NCBI RefSeq assembly: GCF_016925615.1
Contig: NZ_CP070499.1
Coordinates: forward strand, 1,860,001-1,924,000
Direction: 5' to 3'
Length of the DNA: 64,000 bases
Source: Natronosporangium hydrolyticum
Lineage (GTDB): Bacteria > Actinomycetota > Actinomycetes > Mycobacteriales > Micromonosporaceae
How positions within the stretch are numbered: the first letter of the stretch is position 1; every line of letters starts with the position of its first letter. Made by a program: the position numbers and the translations under genes. Below the pieces are notes generated by a model. That model was not told where the DNA came from, made no database searches, and saw only the letters and a program-made list of their open reading frames with translations. Positions 26,550 to 41,862 of this stretch are shown piece by piece.

Positions 26550-28688
26550 GTGCAGGCATGGCACACCGCCGCCAACGGAGCGCCGGTCGGCGCTGCCACG
26601 GTGGTGGAGTCCGGCCGGATGCCGGCGACGCCGATCCACTTCCCCTATCGAGACGCCACGCTGGGTGCCGCCTTCGCCGACGTCGCCCGGCGCTACCCGG
26701 GCCGGCCGGCGGTGCTCGGCCCGGACCGCTCGGTCACCTATCAGGAGTTGGCGGCGGCGGCTGGCGGGATCGCCGAGCGACTGCGCGCGATCGAGACCGG
26801 CCACCCGGCCGACCGGCCCGTCGACGTCTCGGGCGCTGACCCGCGCGGGCCGGCGCTCGCCGGGCGCTTCGACCTGGCGCCTCGAGTGGGGCTGCTGCTG
26901 TCGCACGGCGAACCGATGATCGCCGCCATCCTCGGCGGGCTCGCGGCCGGCTGGTGCTACGTGCCGCTCGACCCGACCTATCCACCGGAGCGACTGCGGG
27001 TGATGGCCGCCCAGTCGGGGCTGTCGGCGATCGTGACCCACAGCTCGCTGCGAGAGCTGGCCGCGGCGGTGGCCGAGCCCGTCCCGGGCGCGGTGGTGAT
27101 CGAGCTGGACGAGGTGGCGCCCGGCCCGCTGGAGATCACCGAGGTAGCCGCGGAACAACCGGCCTATATCCTCTTTACCTCTGGCTCGACTGGCCGACCC
27201 AAAGGCGTCACCCACGGCCACCGGAGCGTGTTGCACGGTCTCGGTAACCATATCGAGAATTTTGCCCTCCGACCGGCCGACCGCACCAGCCTGGTGACCC
27301 CGTTCAGCTATGACATGTCGGTCAGCGACCTTTACGGGGCGTTGCTCGCTGGGGCGGCGGTGGCCCCGGTGGACCTGCGGCGCGACGGTTTGGCCAGGCT
27401 CGCCGACGCGCTCGCGCGGGCGCGGGTGACCATCTACCACTCGACCCCGACGGTCTTCCGGTACCTGGTGGACTATCTGATCGAGACCGGCGGTCCGGAG
27501 CATCGGTTGCCCGATGTGCGGACCGTGCTGCTCGGCGGCGAGCCCGCCACCCGGGACGACCTGAACCTTGTGCGCCGTCACTTCGCGCCCGACTGCCGAT
27601 TGGTCAACGGCTATGGTGCCACCGAGGTGAGCTTCACCGTCCAGCTGCATCTGCCGGTCGGGGCGGAGCCCCCCGGCGATCCGGGCAGCCAGGTGTTGCC
27701 GATCGGCACCCCGCTCGCCGGTTACCAACCGGTGTTGCTGGATGGGGCCGGGCAACCGATGCCGGAGACCGAGTCGGGGCCGGGCGAGCTGGCGATTCGC
27801 AGCGACTACCTGGCATTGGGGTACTGGGGGGAGCCGACCCAGACCGCGGAGCGGTTCCTCGACAGCGGCCGGCTCTATCGCACCGGTGACCTGGCGGAGC
27901 GGCTGCCGGACGGGACGCTGTGCTACCGGGGCCGGGTGGACCGGCAGGTGAAGGTCAACGGCCACCGGGTCGAGCTGGGCGAGGTGGAGGCGCAGTTGGC
28001 GGCGCTGCCCGGGGTGGCGCGGGCGGTCGCGGTGGCCCGGCCCGCGGCGACCGCCGGCCCGGCCGGCGGGGTGCAGCTCTACGGCTATGTGCAGCCGGCC
28101 CGGGGGGTGGCGACCGAGGCGCTCGACCCGGCCCGGCTGCGCACCGACCTCGCTGCCCAGCTCCCGTCGGCGTTGCTGCCGCACCGGGTCGTGGTGGTCC
28201 CGGCGCTGCCGTTGACGATCTCCGGCAAGGTCGATGTCCGTGCGTTGCCTGACCCGACCGCCGTCCCGGCGCCGGTGCCGGTGCAGTCCCGCCCGGTCGG
28301 GCGTACCGAAGATCTGGTGGCCCGGGCCTGGTGCGACGTCCTCGGGGTGGCCGCGGTGGGCCGGCAGGTGACTTTCTTCGACGCCGGCGGCGATTCGTTG
28401 TCGCTGAACCGGTTGCAGTACCGGCTGACCGCGGTCACCGGGGTAACCGTGCCACTGGTCCGGTTGTTGGAGTATCCCACGGTCGCGGCCATGGCGGCCC
28501 ATCTCGACTCCGGCGCTACCGCTGGCGCCCGTTCGTCCGTGGTGGACGATGCCGCCGCGGCTCCGGAGGTCTCCGCGCTGGATGCGGTCGCTGGCCGGAT
28601 GGCGCAACGCCGCGGTGCCCGTAGGGCCCGCAGCGAGCAGGAACGGCAGCGGGGGCGGAACGGAAGGTGGATCGGTGACCGGAGATGA
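26550..28688 (+). CDS. NRPS loading-type protein, A-T
   Basis: Activates an amino or other carboxylic acid and loads it on its own carrier domain. The adenylation domain spans about residues 25-570: A3 FTSGSTGRPKG near 210, A5 NGYGATE near 353, A7 YRTGDL near 443, A8 GRVDRQVKVNGHR, and the A10 Lys in ISGKVD near 560. The carrier domain has DAGGDSL with the phosphopantetheine Ser near 616. By-eye specificity residues D-M-S-H-L-G-G-F-T-K match no code that I know. GTG 26550 is chosen because GGAGG (26540-26544) lies 5 bases upstream and a good promoter lies before it; ATG 26619 and GTG 26427 are alternatives. It overlaps the KS gene by 14 bases. There is no condensation domain, so it starts a chain or serves another module in trans. 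Confidence 0.88.
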   Translation: MQAWHTAANGAPVGAATVVESGRMPATPIHFPYRDATLGAAFADVARRYPGRPAVLGPDRSVTYQELAAAAGGIAERLRAIETGHPADRPVDVSGADPRGPALAGRFDLAPRVGLLLSHGEPMIAAILGGLAAGWCYVPLDPTYPPERLRVMAAQSGLSAIVTHSSLRELAAAVAEPVPGAVVIELDEVAPGPLEITEVAAEQPAYILFTSGSTGRPKGVTHGHRSVLHGLGNHIENFALRPADRTSLVTPFSYDMSVSDLYGALLAGAAVAPVDLRRDGLARLADALARARVTIYHSTPTVFRYLVDYLIETGGPEHRLPDVRTVLLGGEPATRDDLNLVRRHFAPDCRLVNGYGATEVSFTVQLHLPVGAEPPGDPGSQVLPIGTPLAGYQPVLLDGAGQPMPETESGPGELAIRSDYLALGYWGEPTQTAERFLDSGRLYRTGDLAERLPDGTLCYRGRVDRQVKVNGHRVELGEVEAQLAALPGVARAVAVARPAATAGPAGGVQLYGYVQPARGVATEALDPARLRTDLAAQLPSALLPHRVVVVPALPLTISGKVDVRALPDPTAVPAPVPVQSRPVGRTEDLVARAWCDVLGVAAVGRQVTFFDAGGDSLSLNRLQYRLTAVTGVTVPLVRLLEYPTVAAMAAHLDSGATAGARSSVVDDAAAAPEVSALDAVAGRMAQRRGARRARSEQERQRGRNGRWIGDRR

Positions 28689-29955
28689 GACGTCGTACGG
28701 GGATGAGATCGCGATCGTCGGCATGGCCGGGAGGTTCCCCGGCGCTGGTGATGTGGGCGCCTTCTGGACCCAACTGCTCGACACAGTAGATAGTACGGGG
28801 CAGCCGACCCCGTGGTTGACCGAGTTCGACCCTGACTTCTTCGGCTTCACTCCGGCCGAGGCGGTGGCGACCGATCCGCAGCACCGGATGTTCCTGGAGC
28901 TCGCCTGGCAGGCGTTGACCGACAGCGGCCACGACCCGGCCGCACCGCCAGGGCCGGTCGGAGTCTTCGCGTCCGCCTCCGCCAACCAGTACCAGAGCCT
29001 GCGGGTCGCGGCCGGCCGTGACCCGGCGCCGTTCCAGTCGGCCGACCACCTGCCGGGCCAGGTCTCCTACCGGCTGGGCCTGACCGGCCCGGCGGTGGCG
29101 GTGCAGACCGCCTGCTCCGGTTCGCTGGTGGCGGTCTGCCTCGCCGCCCAGAGCCTGCTCGACTTCCGCTGCGATGTGGCGATCGCCGGCGGGACCAACG
29201 TCGACCTGCCGGATTATCGGCACCCGAGCGACGGGCTGCGGTCACCGGACGGGGTATGCCGGGCGTTCGACGCGGCCGGGCAGGGGTCGGGGTTCGCCAG
29301 CGGTGGGGGCGCGGTGGTGCTGCGGCGCCTGGCGGACGCGATCGCCGCCGGCGAGTCGGTCTACGCGGTGCTGCGGGGCTTCGCGGTCAGCAACGACGGC
29401 GCCAACCGGGGCGGGTTCGCCGTCCCCGGGGTCGACGGCCAGGCCGCCGCGGTAGCGGAGGCGCTCGCCGTGTCCGAGCTGGCCCCCGACCAGGTCGGCT
29501 ACATCGAGGCGCACGGCAGCGGCACCCGGCTCGGGGACGCCATCGAGGTGGCGGCGCTGCGCCGGATCTTCGACGACCGGGTGGCCGGGCCGGTGGCGCT
29601 CGGCTCGGTGAAGACCAACCTCGGCTATCTCGACGCGGCGTGCGGGATCACCGGCCTGATCAAGACGGCGCTGGTGGTGGGCCAGGGCATGATCCCCGCG
29701 AACCTGCACTTCCGGGAAGCCAACCCGGAGATCGATTTCGGCCCGTTCGTGGTGCCGACCAAGACCACCCCGTGGCCGGAGCAGCCGCCGGGCACGCTCC
29801 GGGTGGCTGGGGTGAGCGCGTTCGGCGTCGGGGGCACCAACGCCCACGTCGTGGTGGCCCAGCCGCCGACGCCGGGCTGGTCGCGGCTGCCCACCGCCGC
29901 ACAGCCCTTCTCCCGGCAGCGCTGCTGGGACGACGCGGTGGCGGTGGTGGCATGA
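28675..29955 (+). CDS. Stand-alone ketosynthase with His-to-Tyr substitution
   Basis: A 426-aa type I-like KS ([19 protein letters not shown] start, [11 protein letters not shown] end) with no AT or carrier domain. The nucleophile is Cys147 (QTACSGS) and the first His is His280 (EAHGSGT). Where a KS normally has the second His in KSNIGH, this protein reads KTNLGY (Tyr318, codon TAT). The Cys-His-His triad is therefore Cys-His-Tyr, and decarboxylative condensation may be lost. It may transfer or gate an acyl chain instead. GTG 28675 overlaps the NRPS gene; the stop overlaps the next gene as ATGA. KS identity is secure; its role is unknown. Confidence 0.87.
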   Translation: MTGDETSYGDEIAIVGMAGRFPGAGDVGAFWTQLLDTVDSTGQPTPWLTEFDPDFFGFTPAEAVATDPQHRMFLELAWQALTDSGHDPAAPPGPVGVFASASANQYQSLRVAAGRDPAPFQSADHLPGQVSYRLGLTGPAVAVQTACSGSLVAVCLAAQSLLDFRCDVAIAGGTNVDLPDYRHPSDGLRSPDGVCRAFDAAGQGSGFASGGGAVVLRRLADAIAAGESVYAVLRGFAVSNDGANRGGFAVPGVDGQAAAVAEALAVSELAPDQVGYIEAHGSGTRLGDAIEVAALRRIFDDRVAGPVALGSVKTNLGYLDAACGITGLIKTALVVGQGMIPANLHFREANPEIDFGPFVVPTKTTPWPEQPPGTLRVAGVSAFGVGGTNAHVVVAQPPTPGWSRLPTAAQPFSRQRCWDDAVAVVA

Positions 29956-32900
29956 GCTGGTTCCGCACTCCGCAGCCGCGGCCTACCGCCCGGGCCTTAC
30001 TAATCTGCCTGCCGCCGGCGGGCGTCGGTGCCGGCAGCTTCGCCGCGTGGCCGGACGCGATCGGCGACGCCGCCGAGGTACGCGTGCTGCAGCTACCCGG
30101 CCGGGAACAGCGGATCGCCGAGCCGGCGGAGGTGGATGTGCCGGCGCTGGTCGCGGCGTTGGCCGGGGAGGTCGACCGGCCGTACGCGCTGTTCGGTCAT
30201 TCGATGGGCGGGCGGCTCGGCTTCGAACTCGTGCGTGGGCTGATGGCGGTGGCCGGGCCGCTGCCGAGCGTGCTCTTCGTGGCCGCCTGCCGGGCGCCGG
30301 ACCTGACCGGCCAGGGCCCGCTGGACGGGTTGTCCCGGCTGCCCGATGACGAGCTGCTGTCCCGGTTGTCGGAGCACGGCAGCCTGCCGCCGGCCGTCGC
30401 CGCTGATCCGCAGCTGCGAGAGGTCTTCCTGCCCACGCTCCGGGCCGACTTCGCTTGGATCGACAGCTACCAGTTCACGCCCGGTGCCCCGCTGCCGGTG
30501 CCGATCGTCGGGCTCGCCGGGCTGGGCGATGCCGCGGTGCCGGTAGCCGAGGTGGCGGCATGGCGACGCCACACCAGCGCCGGGTTCACACTGCACCAAC
30601 TGGACGGTGGGCACTTCTTCCCCCAGCAGCGGCTGCCGGAGGTGGCCGAGCAGGTGCGCCAGCACCTGACCGGCGTCGCCGGTGCTGGTTTGGCCGACGC
30701 TGCCGGACCGGCTGGCGGGGGCGCGACCGCCGGCGCCGGTGATCGGGAGGTGCTGACGGGCTGGTCGGTGTGGCGCGACGCGCTGCTGCGCACCACCGGT
30801 TTCCCCGCCGACGGGCTGGACCAGTTGGTCACGGCCGAGTGCGCCACGGCCGCCGACTCCTACCTCGTGGCCGGTACCGAGGAGCACGCGACGCAGCTCG
30901 ACAAGCAGCTGGCGGTGGCGCAGGCGGAGGGGTCGGCACAGATCCGGAAGATCGCGGCGGACCCCCGGTTCCGGGAGGCGGTCACCTGGCAGACGCCGAG
31001 TGTGCTGGCGACCCTGGACGGTCTGGTCGCGGGCGACAAGTATCGCCCGAGCGTCGCTCGGCACCGGGAGCTCACGGTGGTGCGGTACTGGCAGCGTTAC
31101 TGCGCCAAGAACGAAACCATCGGCTTCTTCGGGCCGGTCTGCTGGGCCCGGATCGACGGTGGCCAGTCCGAGGCGATCCAGGTGCGACCGGGGCCGGGGC
31201 TGTTGCAGGAGCGGCGGGTGTCGTTTGAGTCGTGGGCACTGGCCGAGTTCGGCCAGCGGCTCGCCGCAGACCCGGAGATCCGCCGGTGGCTGCGGCCGGT
31301 CCGGCAGCCGCACCTGCACCTCGCCGACGGCGCGGTGATCGCGCCGCCGCGCCCGCCGGAGCGGCTCTCCCGACCGGAGTATCTAGCCCTGTCTGCCTGC
31401 GACGGTAGTCGTACCGCCGACCAGGTGGTGGCCGAGCTGGCGCTGCCCCGCGCGGCCGACGGCCTGTTGCTGCTGGAACGGCTGGCCGAGCGGGGGCTGC
31501 TGCGGTGGGATGTCGACCTGCCGATCGGGCCGCAGGCGGAGTCGGTGTTGGCGGACCGGATCGCCGGCATCGGCGATGAGCCGGTGCGGGAGCGCGCCCG
31601 AACCGGCCTGGACCGGCTACGGGCGGCTCGGGGCCGGGTGGCAAGCGCAGCCGGAGACCCGACCGCGTTGGCCGGGGCGCTCGCCGCGCTCGACGGGGAG
31701 TTCACCGAACTGACCGGCCAGCCGGCGCAGCGCCGGCCGGGGCAGAGTTACGCCGGTCGACGGGTGTGCTTCGAAGATACTGCCCGTGATCTGACCGTCG
31801 CTTTCGGAGAGCCGCTGCTCGCCGCGCTCAACGCGCCGATGGGGTTGCTGCTGCGCGCCGCGCGCTGGCTCTGCGCCGAACTCGCCGCCGCGTACGGGTC
31901 GGCGCTGCGGGAGCTGTATGAGGAGTTGGCCACCGGCCCGGGTGACGAGGTCAATCTGGCCGAGCTGTGGTTCCTGGCGCAGGGCATGCTCTTCGGGGCG
32001 GCCGAGCGGCCGGTCGACGCGGTGGTCGGCGAGTTCCAGCGGCGGTGGGCTGAGTTGCTGGGGCTGGCCCAGGCGCCAGCGGGCACCCGGGTGCTACAGC
32101 TGCGCGCCGAAGAGCTAGCCGGCCCGGTGGCGCGGGTCTTCCCGGACCGCGGGACCGGCTGGTCGGCGGGCCGGTTGCACAGCCCCGACCTGCAGATCTG
32201 TGCGCCGGACGTGGCGGCGGTCAACCGGGGCGAGTTCACCGTGGTGCTCGGGGAGCTGCACGTCGGGTGGCCGGTCTTCGACAACGCACTCTTCACCGGG
32301 TTCCATCCGCAGCCGGAGCGGCTAGTGGCGGAGCTCGCCCGGGATCTCGGGCCGGATCAAGTGCGGCTGCTCTATCCGCCGGACTGGCCCCGGATCGGGG
32401 GTCGGCTGGCGCCGACCCTCGCCGCACCGTCTGACCGGCAGCTCGGGTTCGCCCCCGCCCCCGGCGCGGACCGGCGACGGTTGATGCCGGCCGCCTCGAT
32501 GCGGGTCCGGCCGGCGCCGGGTGGAGGTCCCGCCAGCGGGCCGGCCGGGGGTGAGGAGCTGCGGGTGGTCACCGCCGACGGCCGGGAGTACCCACTCCTT
32601 GAGGTCTTCTCTCGGCTGTTGGCGCTGCACACGCTCGACTCGTTCAAGTTGCTCGACACCCGGGCGCACACCCCCCGGGTGGCGGTCGACCAGTTGATTG
32701 TCAGCCGGGAGACCTGGCGGACCACGGTCGCCGAGACCGGGCTGGCCGAGGCGGCGGGGGACCGGGAGCGGTTCCTGGCCGCCCGGCGGTGGCGGCGCCG
32801 ACTAGGCCTGCCGGAGCAGGTCTTCTTGCGGATCGGCACCGAGACCAAGCCGATCTATGTGGACTTTCGCAGTGTGCTTTATGTCCGGTCGCTGGCGACC

Positions 32901-33053
32901 TTCGCGCGGGCCGCAGCGGCGGAGGGCGGCGGCGAGGTGGCCGTGGTGGTCAGCGAGATGCTGCCTACGCCCGATCAGGCCTGGGTGCCGGACGCCGCCG
33001 GCAACCGATACTTCAGCGAGCTGCGGCTACACGTGGGGGAACCCGATGCTTGA
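29952..33053 (+). CDS. Type II thioesterase fused to LanB-like lantibiotic dehydratase domain
   Basis: A 1033-aa fusion. Residues 1-240 are an alpha/beta-hydrolase thioesterase with Ser84 (GHSMGG), Asp193 (GLGDAAVP) and His221 (GGHFFP), as in NRPS/PKS-editing TEII. After an Ala/Gly linker (240-260), residues 260-1033 match the LanB N-terminal family (Lant_dehydr_N): [22 protein letters not shown], then [18 protein letters not shown] near 378-395. The C-terminal elimination domain (SpaB_C) is absent, as in the 'small LanB'/PEARL enzymes that use aminoacyl-tRNA. No ribosomal precursor peptide is seen. The reading frame across the junction is uninterrupted. ATG overlaps the KS stop, and codon 16 is TTA. 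The role is inferred: tRNA-dependent amino acid addition or Ser/Thr activation on a carrier-bound chain. Confidence 0.85.
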   Translation: MSWFRTPQPRPTARALLICLPPAGVGAGSFAAWPDAIGDAAEVRVLQLPGREQRIAEPAEVDVPALVAALAGEVDRPYALFGHSMGGRLGFELVRGLMAVAGPLPSVLFVAACRAPDLTGQGPLDGLSRLPDDELLSRLSEHGSLPPAVAADPQLREVFLPTLRADFAWIDSYQFTPGAPLPVPIVGLAGLGDAAVPVAEVAAWRRHTSAGFTLHQLDGGHFFPQQRLPEVAEQVRQHLTGVAGAGLADAAGPAGGGATAGAGDREVLTGWSVWRDALLRTTGFPADGLDQLVTAECATAADSYLVAGTEEHATQLDKQLAVAQAEGSAQIRKIAADPRFREAVTWQTPSVLATLDGLVAGDKYRPSVARHRELTVVRYWQRYCAKNETIGFFGPVCWARIDGGQSEAIQVRPGPGLLQERRVSFESWALAEFGQRLAADPEIRRWLRPVRQPHLHLADGAVIAPPRPPERLSRPEYLALSACDGSRTADQVVAELALPRAADGLLLLERLAERGLLRWDVDLPIGPQAESVLADRIAGIGDEPVRERARTGLDRLRAARGRVASAAGDPTALAGALAALDGEFTELTGQPAQRRPGQSYAGRRVCFEDTARDLTVAFGEPLLAALNAPMGLLLRAARWLCAELAAAYGSALRELYEELATGPGDEVNLAELWFLAQGMLFGAAERPVDAVVGEFQRRWAELLGLAQAPAGTRVLQLRAEELAGPVARVFPDRGTGWSAGRLHSPDLQICAPDVAAVNRGEFTVVLGELHVGWPVFDNALFTGFHPQPERLVAELARDLGPDQVRLLYPPDWPRIGGRLAPTLAAPSDRQLGFAPAPGADRRRLMPAASMRVRPAPGGGPASGPAGGEELRVVTADGREYPLLEVFSRLLALHTLDSFKLLDTRAHTPRVAVDQLIVSRETWRTTVAETGLAEAAGDRERFLAARRWRRRLGLPEQVFLRIGTETKPIYVDFRSVLYVRSLATFARAAAAEGGGEVAVVVSEMLPTPDQAWVPDAAGNRYFSELRLHVGEPDA

Positions 33054-36000
33054 GCAACCGGCGACGTTGCCGGCGCTGGTCCTGGCCCAGGCCCGGGCTC
33101 GCCCCGGTGACCCGGCCGTACGCCAATGGTCGACCGTGCTCACCTACCAGGAGTTGGTGAGTCGGGCGGCGGCGCTGGCCGCGAACCTGAGCCGGCGTGG
33201 TGCCGGGCCGGAGCGGGTGGTCGGAGTCTGCGCACGGCGGACCCCCGAGCTGGTGGTGGCGGTGTTGGGGGTGCTGCTCTCCGGCGCCGGGTATCTACCC
33301 CTGGACCGGGCGCAGCCGCGCCAGCGTTGCCGCAGCATCCTCGCCGACGCCGGGGTGGAGCTGGTGGTCGCCGACGCGGCCGGTCGGGAGCTGCTGGGCG
33401 AGGACGCCGCCGAGTTCCTGCCGGTGCCGGCAGCCACGTCGCTTGTGGATCCCGGGCTGCTGCCGGCGGGGCCAGCGGCCCCGCTCAACGTCGCGCACGT
33501 GATCTACACCTCCGGTTCGACCGGCGCGCCGAAGGGGGTGCTGACCAGCCACCGCAACGTCGTGGAGTTCGTCACCGGTTGCCGCCGGTGGCTGCCCGGG
33601 GTGGGGCCGCAGATGCGCACCCTCGGGGTCAACTCGTTGAGCTTCGACGCCGCGACCTTCGATGTGTATGTCACCCTGGCGCACGGCGGGTGCGTGGCGT
33701 TGGCGGGCGACAGCGACCGGACCGATCCGGCGCGACTGCAGCGGTTCGCCGCCGAGCACCAGGTCACCTGGGGGGTGGTGACCCCGGCGGTGCTGGGGTT
33801 GCTCGACCCAGCCGGGTTGCCGGAGTTCGCGGTTGCGCTCTCCGGCGGCGACGTGGTGCCGCCGACGCTGGTCGGGCCCTGGACGAGCCAGCCCGGGCAC
33901 CGTTTCTTCGATGTCTACGGACCTACCGAGGCCACTGTCTGCCAGGTGGTCAAGGAGCTGTCGGGCAGCTGGCAGGAGCCGCTACCGATCGGTGCGCCAC
34001 TGCCGAACCACCGGGTGTACGTACTCGACGAGGCCGGCGCGCCGGTGCCCACCGGGGAGGTGGGGGAGCTCTACCTCAGCGGGGCCGGCATCGCCCGCGG
34101 CTACCTGGGCCGGCCAGGGCTGACCGCCGCCCGGTTCCTGCCGGACCCGTTCGCTGGTGAGCCGGGGGCGCGGATGTACCGCACCGGCGATCTGGTGCGT
34201 CAACTGCCCTCCGGCGACCTGGAGTATCTCCGCCGGCGTGATGGTCAGCTGAAGGTGCGCGGTCAGCGGATCGAGCTGGCGGAGATCGAGGCGGTGCTGC
34301 GGGCACACCCGGCGGTCGGCGACGCGGCGGTAACCCCGGTCGACGGCCCCGACGGGGTGGAGCTGGCGGCCTTCGTGGCGCCGGAGAGCGCGCCGGACCG
34401 GTCGGCGCTGCGGGAGTTCGCCGGGGAGCGGGTGCCCGCGGCGATGGTGCCCCGGTTCGTCGAGCGGTTGCCGCAGCTGCCGCTCGGCGCCAGCGGCAAG
34501 GTGGATCGGAGCACGCTGCGGGAGTGGGCGGGGCGGCTGGTCGAGGCGCCCGCTGTGGCCGATGGCGACTCGCTGGCGGCGCTGTGGCAACGCGTGCTCG
34601 GTGGCCCTCCACCGGAACCGGCGGCGGATTTCCTCGCCGCGGGTGGCCATTCGGTGGCCGCGATGCGGCTGGTGGCGGCGATCCGGGAGCAGCTCCGCCG
34701 GGATGTCAGCGTCGAGGATGTCTTCGCCGCCCGCACTCTGGCGGCGTTGACCGTGCGGGTCGCGGCGGCGGCGGGGCTCGCCGCTGCGGAGCTCACCGGG
34801 GGGCACCCACCGGCGTTGGCGCCGTCGCAGCGCCGGATGTGGTTCCTCGACCAGCTTGCCCCGAGGCTCACCGCTTACCACATCGTCTTCGCGGAACGGC
34901 TGCTCGGTGAGCTGGACGTGGCCGCGCTCGGCAGCGCCCTGGCCGCCGTAGCGCAGCGGCAGGACATTCTGCGCTGGCGGATCGCGGACGCCGGGGGCGA
35001 GCCGTACGCGGTCTGCGACCCACCCGGTGAGGTCGCGCTGGTGGTGGAGCCGGCCACCGAGGCGGAGCTGCCGGAGTTGGTGGCGGAGCTGGCGGCGCAC
35101 CCGTTCGACCTGGCGAAGGGGCCGCTCTGGGTGGCCCGGTTGTTCCGGTTGGGCGAACGGCAACACGTGCTGGCGCTGGCGTTTCACCACTCGATCGTGG
35201 ATGGTTGGTCGCAGACTCCGCTCTACGCCGACCTCTCCGCCGCCTACCGAGCCGCGTTGGCCGGCGAATCACCGCAGCTGGCGCCGCTGCCGTACGGTTA
35301 CGCCGACTACGCCGACTGGCTGGCGCGCCGCGACCAGCGCGCCGGCAGCGCCGATCGAAGCTGGTGGGCCGATCACCTCGCGGGCGCACCCACCACACTC
35401 GACCTGCCGCGGGATCATCCGCGGCCGCCGGTGCAGCGGTACGCCGGAGCGCTGGTGACCGCGCGGTTGGGCGACGAGGCAGCGATCGGGGCGCTCGCGC
35501 GGCAGTGCGGGGCGACCGTGCCGCAGCTGGTCCTCGCCGGGCTCGGCCAGGCGCTCCGGCGGCTCACCGGCGGGACCGACCTCGTGGTCGGCGCCGTGCA
35601 CGCCGACCGTCGGCTGGCAGCCATGCAACCGGTCGTCGGGTTCTTTGTGGATATCGTCCCGCTCCGGTTGCGGATCGCCGACGACCGCAGCTTCGCGGAC
35701 GCGGTGCGGGCCGCCCGGGACGAGTTCCTCGCCACCACCGGCCACCCCGCCGCGCCGTTGGAGCGGATCGTGGAAGACCTCGGCGTGGCGCGGGACCCGA
35801 GCCGGTCACCGCTGATCCAGGTGATCTTCAACGCGTACACCTTCGGCAGCCCACAACTGGCGCTGCCCGGGGTTACCGCCTCGCCGGTGCCGGTGGCGCC
35901 GCCCGGGTCGCCGTTCGACCTCACCGTCTACCTGCTGGAGCGGGACGGTGAGCTGGTGCTCGACCTGCTCTACAACCGGGATCTGTACGACGCCGACCGG

Positions 36001-36461
36001 ATGAGCAGGCTCGCCGCCGATTTGCCGGCGCTGCTGGCGAATCTGGTCTCCGCCCCGGACCGGCCGGTGGCGGAGGTCCCGGGCGAGTTCCGCACCGACC
36101 GGGTGCCGGAGGTGGCGGCGGTGACCCCGGCGCCGGCCGGTGGTCCGGTCCTGCCCGCCGACCCGGTCACCCCGACCGAACGGCTCGTCGCCGATGTCTG
36201 GCGGCAGGTGCTCGGACTCACCGCGGTCCGGGCCACCGACAACTTCTTCGACGTGGGCGGACACTCCCTCGCCCTGGTCGCGGTGCAGCACCGGCTGGCC
36301 GAGCTGACCGGCCGGTCGCTGCCGGTGGTCGATCTGTTCCGTTACCCCTCAGTCCGCGCGCTCGCCGCCCACCTCGATGGCGACGCGCCCGATCCCGAGT
36401 TGTCCCGGGCCGCCCAGGTAGCCGCGGCCCGACGATCCCGTAGCCGACGCAGGAGGCCGAC

Positions 36462-36465
<4 letters not shown>
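33046..36465 (+). CDS. NRPS, A-T-C-T
   Basis: A 1139-aa assembly-line protein. The adenylation domain is at about 1-505 (A3 [11 protein letters not shown] near 153, A5 DVYGPTE near 290, A10 Lys in ASGKVDR near 484). The carrier has GGHS with Ser536. The condensation domain has intact HHSIVDG (His714, His715, Asp719). A second carrier (DVGGHSL, Ser1074) follows the C domain directly, with no adenylation domain before it, so it must be loaded in trans. By-eye code D-A-F-V-L-G-V-V-C-K suggests an aliphatic or otherwise hydrophobic residue, at low confidence. The ATG lies 8 bases inside the preceding gene, and the end overlaps the PKS gene by 4. The C-terminus is very Arg-rich, possibly a docking tail. 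Confidence 0.92.
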
Positions 36466-41822
<5,357 letters not shown>

Positions 41823-41862
41823 CCAGAGTAGACCGAGCACGGTGGCGAGAGCGAGGAACCAG

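Noticed and set aside
26349-28985. 878-codon minus-strand frame opposite the A-T gene
   Set aside because: Antisense shadow; the plus strand encodes all canonical adenylation motifs there.
29256-29951. Long upstream extension of the TE-LanB frame
   Set aside because: It lies inside the KS gene in another frame and has shadow composition; ATG 29952 overlaps the KS stop as ATGA and begins a proper thioesterase.
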